Part shown: positions 61,685-64,000 of the stretch, one piece after another
How positions within the stretch are numbered: position 1 is the first letter of the stretch
Layout of the letters: every line of letters begins with the position of its first letter
NCBI RefSeq assembly: GCF_019970065.1
Contig: NZ_JAHXYH010000002.1
Span: 186,001-250,000, forward strand
DNA: 64,000 nucleotides
Origin: Chryseobacterium sp. OSA05B
Lineage (GTDB): Bacteria; Bacteroidota; Bacteroidia; Flavobacteriales; Weeksellaceae
Direction of reading: 5' to 3'
The notes under the pieces: model-generated
Told to the model about the DNA's origin: nothing
Database searches by the model: none
The model's input: the letters and a program-made list of their open reading frames with translations, nothing else
Made by a program: the position numbers and the translations under genes

Positions 61685-62125
61685 ATGAATAAATTTATAA
61701 TCTATATTGATAAAAATTCCATTTTTAAACATAAGAATAACATTACCGGAAATATATATTTTAATTTTGATGGTTTTTTTTTTCCGGAAAGAAAATGGAA
61801 TGACTTTATTATTATTATTATCAATAATTGGATAAATTCTTCTTATAATATTTTAAGTGGATGTACCAAGTACGAAGAACTTTACTTTATGGATGGACCA
61901 TTCCTTATGAAAGTGAGAAAGATTGATTCAGAAGTTTGTGTGATTGAACTTGTTGAAAATCATACTAATATATTGTTGAGTTACAGAATTAGTGCAAAAG
62001 ATCTCTTTGAAGAGATTTTAAGAAATGTTAATTTATTGAGTAAGTATTGCACAGAGCAAGACTGGGAAACCGATGAGATTAGGAAGCTTCAATATTTAAA
62101 TACTAAATTTTCTACTATATTTTAA
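61685..62125 (+). CDS. Candidate immunity protein for the EndoU-like cassette
   Basis: The 146-residue protein starts two bases after the cassette's stop, the position expected for the cognate immunity gene. It has no signal peptide. Marks are FFFPERKWNDFIIIIINNWI and the segment YFMDGPFLMKVRKID, with an acidic C-terminal half. I do not recognise a named family. It may be expressed even though the toxin is silent, or only after recombination joins the cassette to an expressed RHS gene. Confidence 0.6.
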   Translation: MNKFIIYIDKNSIFKHKNNITGNIYFNFDGFFFPERKWNDFIIIIINNWINSSYNILSGCTKYEELYFMDGPFLMKVRKIDSEVCVIELVENHTNILLSYRISAKDLFEEILRNVNLLSKYCTEQDWETDEIRKLQYLNTKFSTIF

Positions 62126-62183
62126 TTAGTCTGAATTTACTCGGTATTTAGATCCCTAGTTATTTAGAATTCCGCTAGTATTA

Positions 62184-62240
62184 ATCAATAAAAATAGACC
62201 ACTGTTTTTCGCAGTGGTTTTATTATTTTAGCTTAGATTA
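62184..62240 (+). repeat. 57-bp repeat with terminator hairpin, copy B
   Basis: It is the second copy of the unit at 60519-60575, located after immunity gene 2. The two copies flank the silent cassette as direct repeats 1.67 kb apart, so recombination between them would delete it. Confidence 0.85.
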
Positions 62241-62364
62241 ATGTGAAGAATTCCATCCTACCACTCAGGTCATTTTTTAAGATTAGAAGACACGTAAAAG
62301 AAATTAGCGCAAGCATAAAAGGAGTGGAAAAAGTACTTTTTTATAAACGACCTAAAACCTCTGT

Positions 62365-62721
62365 ATGGGATTTTTTAAAAAAAATAGTAACAAAATTATT
62401 TTATTATTCTTCGGAATTATGTTTTGTGGGATCATTATAAAAAAAATATTTGATCCTAACTTATCCAAATATAAATATTTTGATCAGTCCTGTAATGGGC
62501 AAGTTATTTCAAACTCATATGATCTTACAACTCATTTCAATATTGTTAGATCATCAGATGGTAATAAAATTTATTTGGAAAACTTAAAAATAATTTCCTT
62601 AATTAAAATAGGAGATTCTATAGTAAAGAATAAAGACGTTACCTATTTTACCGTTTATAAAAAAGACAATACTAAACTAATTTATGATATGTACAATAAA
62701 AATTTGAAAATAATAAAATGA
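62365..62721 (+). CDS. Small membrane-anchored protein of unknown function
   Basis: The 118-residue protein has a basic start and one membrane segment (KIILLFFGIMFCGIIIKKIF), then a polar domain with several short beta-strands. It follows repeat B and is followed by a degenerate copy of the GGCACGAG palindrome and a terminator, so it takes the place of a third unit in the array. It may be an orphan immunity protein or unrelated; I do not recognise it. Confidence 0.5.
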   Translation: MGFFKKNSNKIILLFFGIMFCGIIIKKIFDPNLSKYKYFDQSCNGQVISNSYDLTTHFNIVRSSDGNKIYLENLKIISLIKIGDSIVKNKDVTYFTVYKKDNTKLIYDMYNKNLKIIK

Positions 62722-62731
62722 AAGCCAAGAT

Positions 62732-62755
62732 GGCACGAGTCTTCCGCTCCTGTCC
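62732..62755. repeat. Degenerate copy of the GGCACGAG palindrome
   Basis: TGGCACGAGTCTTCCGCTCCTGTCC resembles the palindrome at 60494-60517 (text given in part: GGCACGAG, then CTCCTGTCC) with changes in the right arm. Both are followed by ATCA-TAAAAATA and then a terminator hairpin. Confidence 0.5.
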
Positions 62756-62767
62756 ATCACTAAAAAT

Positions 62768-62803
62768 AAGAGGCTGACTCACTTTTGAGACAGCCTCTTT
62801 TAT
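62768..62803 (+). terminator. Terminator after the RHS array
   Basis: AAGAGGCTG pairs with CAGCCTCTT, with a shorter inner CTC/GAG pairing, followed by TTATTATTTT. Confidence 0.8.
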
Positions 62804-62827
62804 TATTTTCATTTTTTTTTAAACGGC

Positions 62828-62835
62828 TATATTTG
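62828..62835 (+). promoter_or_regulatory. Candidate -7 box upstream of the 62959 gene
   Basis: TATATTTG matches TAnnTTTG, 123 bases before the ATG at 62959. No TTG at the -33 position. Confidence 0.35.
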
Positions 62836-62958
62836 TCGACGATAATAAATATCTATCAAACTACAAATGCCTTTTAACCTAAAATAAGTTCAGTCAATCA
62901 TATAGAATGATTTTTCCACAAGTGACTTCTCATTTTTCCAGTAAGTAATAATAAATAG

Positions 62959-63156
62959 ATGAAAAAGAATACTAGAATAGTATTGATCGTTTTAAAATTT
63001 GTTTGCATTGCCTGCTTTTTATTTTCTATATTTTATCTACTCGTGATATTAGGGAGTAGTCATAAGATTTCCTTTTCAATATATTCTAAAATAATAATTT
63101 CAATATTGGTTTTAATGAGTCTTTATTTTTACATTAGTTTTAAGTTAAGAAAATGA
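62959..63156 (+). CDS. Small membrane protein (two segments)
   Basis: The 65-residue protein consists almost entirely of two hydrophobic segments (VLIVLKFVCIACFLFSIFYL and IIISILVLMSLYFYISF). Its TGA overlaps the next gene's ATG (ATGA), so the two are translated together. I do not recognise the function. Confidence 0.6.
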   Translation: MKKNTRIVLIVLKFVCIACFLFSIFYLLVILGSSHKISFSIYSKIIISILVLMSLYFYISFKLRK

Positions 63157-63641
63157 AAAAACGAGTTGTAGTTTTAATTGGGATCATATTGGGAAGCATA
63201 TTCTTATACTATGCTTTTGGAGTTTTTTCTTCATCGGTGGGATGGTATGGATATCAGAAGTGGAAATATAGAGTAGGCACTTCGACCATTGAAAAATCAA
63301 AACAAAGAAAAGTTTTCGTCAAGGAATTGAATTATAAAATCATTGATTCTGCTCATTTGAACGGATTTGATTTTAAACCTTATATTGAAAAAGGGTTTAG
63401 GTATGGGTATCACTCTATGGAAGATACGAGAATAGATAGGTTTTCACATTATCCATATAATTTAAGTTATGAGAAAAATAAAAAAGATTCTATTGTACTC
63501 AATATTTTTCCGGAGGATATCGAAAAATTAGACAGTTCTGATGTAGTGTGGGGGTATTTAAAACAACCTTATTTACGAGACACGATTAGAATTGAAATAG
63601 AAGGAGTTGGAAAACAGAAAGGAACCATAAAAATCTGGTAA
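63153..63641 (+). CDS. Membrane-anchored protein of unknown function
   Basis: The 162-residue protein has an N-terminal membrane segment (VVVLIGIILGSIFLYYAFGVF) and a periplasmic domain. The segment KSKQRKVFVKELNYKI and the closing IRIEIEGVGKQKGTIKIW suggest a small beta-rich domain. It is coupled to the upstream small membrane gene by a 4-base overlap. I do not recognise the family. Confidence 0.6.
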   Translation: MKKRVVVLIGIILGSIFLYYAFGVFSSSVGWYGYQKWKYRVGTSTIEKSKQRKVFVKELNYKIIDSAHLNGFDFKPYIEKGFRYGYHSMEDTRIDRFSHYPYNLSYEKNKKDSIVLNIFPEDIEKLDSSDVVWGYLKQPYLRDTIRIEIEGVGKQKGTIKIW

Positions 63642-63731
63642 GATTCATTTTTGCTTGGTCAACCATGCAGTAAAGAATAGAAATTTGAATCTTTAATTTG
63701 ACATAGAAAAAACTAAATCCAAAAACAATCC

Positions 63732-64000
63732 ATGAAAAAAACAATTTCCCACATCTTCACCATCACGCTCCTTTTCCTCACATTTTCCTGCACAAATTAT
63801 ATTAAACCCATCCACACAGAATCAGTATCGGGCTCCGAAAATATAACCAGAAAATTAGTCTTTCAGGATGGAACGCTGGATATCAATTTCTACGGTGACT
63901 ATATATTTGATAAGGCAGACAAAAGCCTGATCTTTTTTACCAATAAAGATATCGGTAGCATTCTCAGCAATCTTACCATAAAGCCTTCATCCCAGATCCT
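63732..64000 (+). CDS. Lipoprotein, 5' part only
   Basis: From the ATG at 63732 the frame encodes a lipoprotein signal (FTITLLFLTFSC, Cys20) and about 70 residues with QDGTLDINFYGDYIFDKADK, a beta-rich pattern. The gene runs off the window end. I do not recognise the function. Confidence 0.65.
   Translation, partial: MKKTISHIFTITLLFLTFSCTNYIKPIHTESVSGSENITRKLVFQDGTLDINFYGDYIFDKADKSLIFFTNKDIGSILSNLTIKPSSQI

Noticed and set aside
62243..62440. 65-codon frame after repeat B
   Set aside because: It begins at a GTG, overlaps the better-supported gene at 62365 in another frame and has no recognisable pattern. A decayed toxin remnant cannot be excluded.
1..64000. Insertion sequences or integrative element borders
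   Set aside because: No transposase, integrase or recombinase frame was seen, and no attachment-site duplication was found next to the tRNA genes.

Overview
The window reads as a chromosomal segment of a flavobacterium, most likely Chryseobacterium or a close Weeksellaceae relative. The evidence is the type IX secretion / gliding genes gldKLMN and a porZ start, cargo proteins with T9SS type A and type B C-terminal domains, promoters of the Bacteroidota form TTG-N18..20-TAnnTTTG, AT-rich intergenic DNA, and the gene order panC / glycogen-synthase-like / DUF4270 / glmS. The species call is inference; no rRNA is present.

Layout. 1-1931 (minus): a 5'-nucleotidase split into two genes, tightly coupled to the start of porZ. 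2126-4962 (plus): dapA, a GNAT acetyltransferase, an AraC-type regulator and a degenerate receiver protein. 5563-17775 (mostly minus): recG, a periplasmic thioredoxin, three POT-family peptide transporters with a YhcG-type nuclease between them, an exported protein and a DPP-IV-like S9 peptidase in one operon, and a small double-glycine-leader peptide. 17908-29494: small genes, a glucan phosphorylase homologue, a PD-(D/E)xK-like protein, a large T9SS type B protein, mtaB, an FMN-binding glutamate synthase homologue, an FKBP-like lipoprotein, an S4 RNA-binding protein and aroK. 29527-30285: tRNA-Lys, tRNA-Leu, tRNA-Lys, terminator, promoter, tRNA-Lys. 30384-40576: panC, then glgA-like / DUF4270 / glmS, then gldK-gldL-gldM-gldN. 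40633-50108: an FAD oxidoreductase, a SemiSWEET transporter, two small lipoproteins, a 0.9-kb gap, a two-membrane-segment protein and a complete RND efflux operon (adaptor, pump, outer-membrane channel).

50370-62721 is the accessory region and the most interesting part. A T9SS type A protein is followed by three exported proteins: an RHS/SpvB-like protein, a tail-fibre-like coiled-coil protein, and an RHS core protein ending in a variable toxin-like domain with a candidate immunity gene. Behind this lies a second, promoterless and start-less copy of the RHS 3' end that shares about 770 bp with the intact gene but carries a different, EndoU-like toxin end and its own candidate immunity gene. 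Hairpin repeats separate the units. This looks like a silent toxin cassette available for recombination. The window ends in small membrane or exported proteins and a truncated lipoprotein gene.

No transposase, integrase, CRISPR array, rRNA or origin was seen. Start codons were moved inward where a TAnnTTTG promoter box or a terminator lies on the upstream alternative.
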